Positions 5,734 to 5,735 of a DNA stretch of 5,735 nucleotides are shown here, one piece after another. Origin of the DNA: Alphaproteobacteria bacterium (lineage in GTDB: Bacteria; Pseudomonadota; Alphaproteobacteria; Puniceispirillales; Puniceispirillaceae); the NCBI GenBank assembly GCA_009936885.1, contig JAACDT010000060.1, positions 1 through 5,735 of the forward strand. Reading direction: 5' to 3'. The notes below the pieces were generated by a model, which worked only from the letters and a program-made list of their open reading frames with translations, had not been told where the DNA came from and made no database searches. Made by a program: the position numbers and the translations under genes. Within the stretch, counting starts at the first letter, position 1, and the number at the start of each line of letters is the position of its first letter.

Positions 5734-5735
5734 AA

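Overview
The window looks like chromosomal DNA of a fairly A+T-rich alphaproteobacterium. This is inferred from protein style only. The fructose-bisphosphatase has the alpha-type RW(C)GS...GRLRLIYEANP...FLVEQAGG signature. The class II aldolase is the Calvin-cycle (CbbA) subtype. The broken cold-shock gene encoded two cold-shock domains joined by an acidic linker, an architecture familiar in alphaproteobacteria. No rRNA, tRNA, insertion sequence, CRISPR array or phage gene was seen.

Left part (1-1734, + strand): the C-terminal two thirds of a class I fructose-1,6-bisphosphatase runs in from the left edge. After 47 bp comes a complete class II fructose-1,6-bisphosphate aldolase. The two enzymes catalyse consecutive steps of gluconeogenesis and of the regenerative half of the Calvin cycle, and probably form one operon. 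The window contains no RuBisCO or phosphoribulokinase, so autotrophy cannot be claimed.

Middle (1737-3605): a secreted M23 (LytM-like) peptidase lies on the minus strand and converges on the aldolase with only 2 bp between stop codons. Its start faces a divergent thioredoxin reductase gene (trxB, +) across a 69-bp intergenic region. That region holds a good sigma70-type promoter whose predicted start site would leave trxB almost leaderless.

Right part (3653-5735, all minus strand): a 12-helix MFS transporter of unknown substrate starts with GTG. Upstream of it is the clear remnant of a two-domain cold-shock protein gene. The remnant has a frameshift in an A run in domain 1 and an in-frame amber codon in domain 2, and homology continues on the far side of both lesions. 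At the right edge is the last 29 codons of an unidentified gene. The stretches 4877-5001 and 5474-5643 are non-coding, with only short repeats.

Most of the window is ordinary housekeeping content. The observations most worth a second look are the decayed (or error-containing) double cold-shock gene, the His-to-Asp change at the third zinc-ligand position of the M23 peptidase, and the near-leaderless trxB. I found no convincing evidence of a new multi-gene system.
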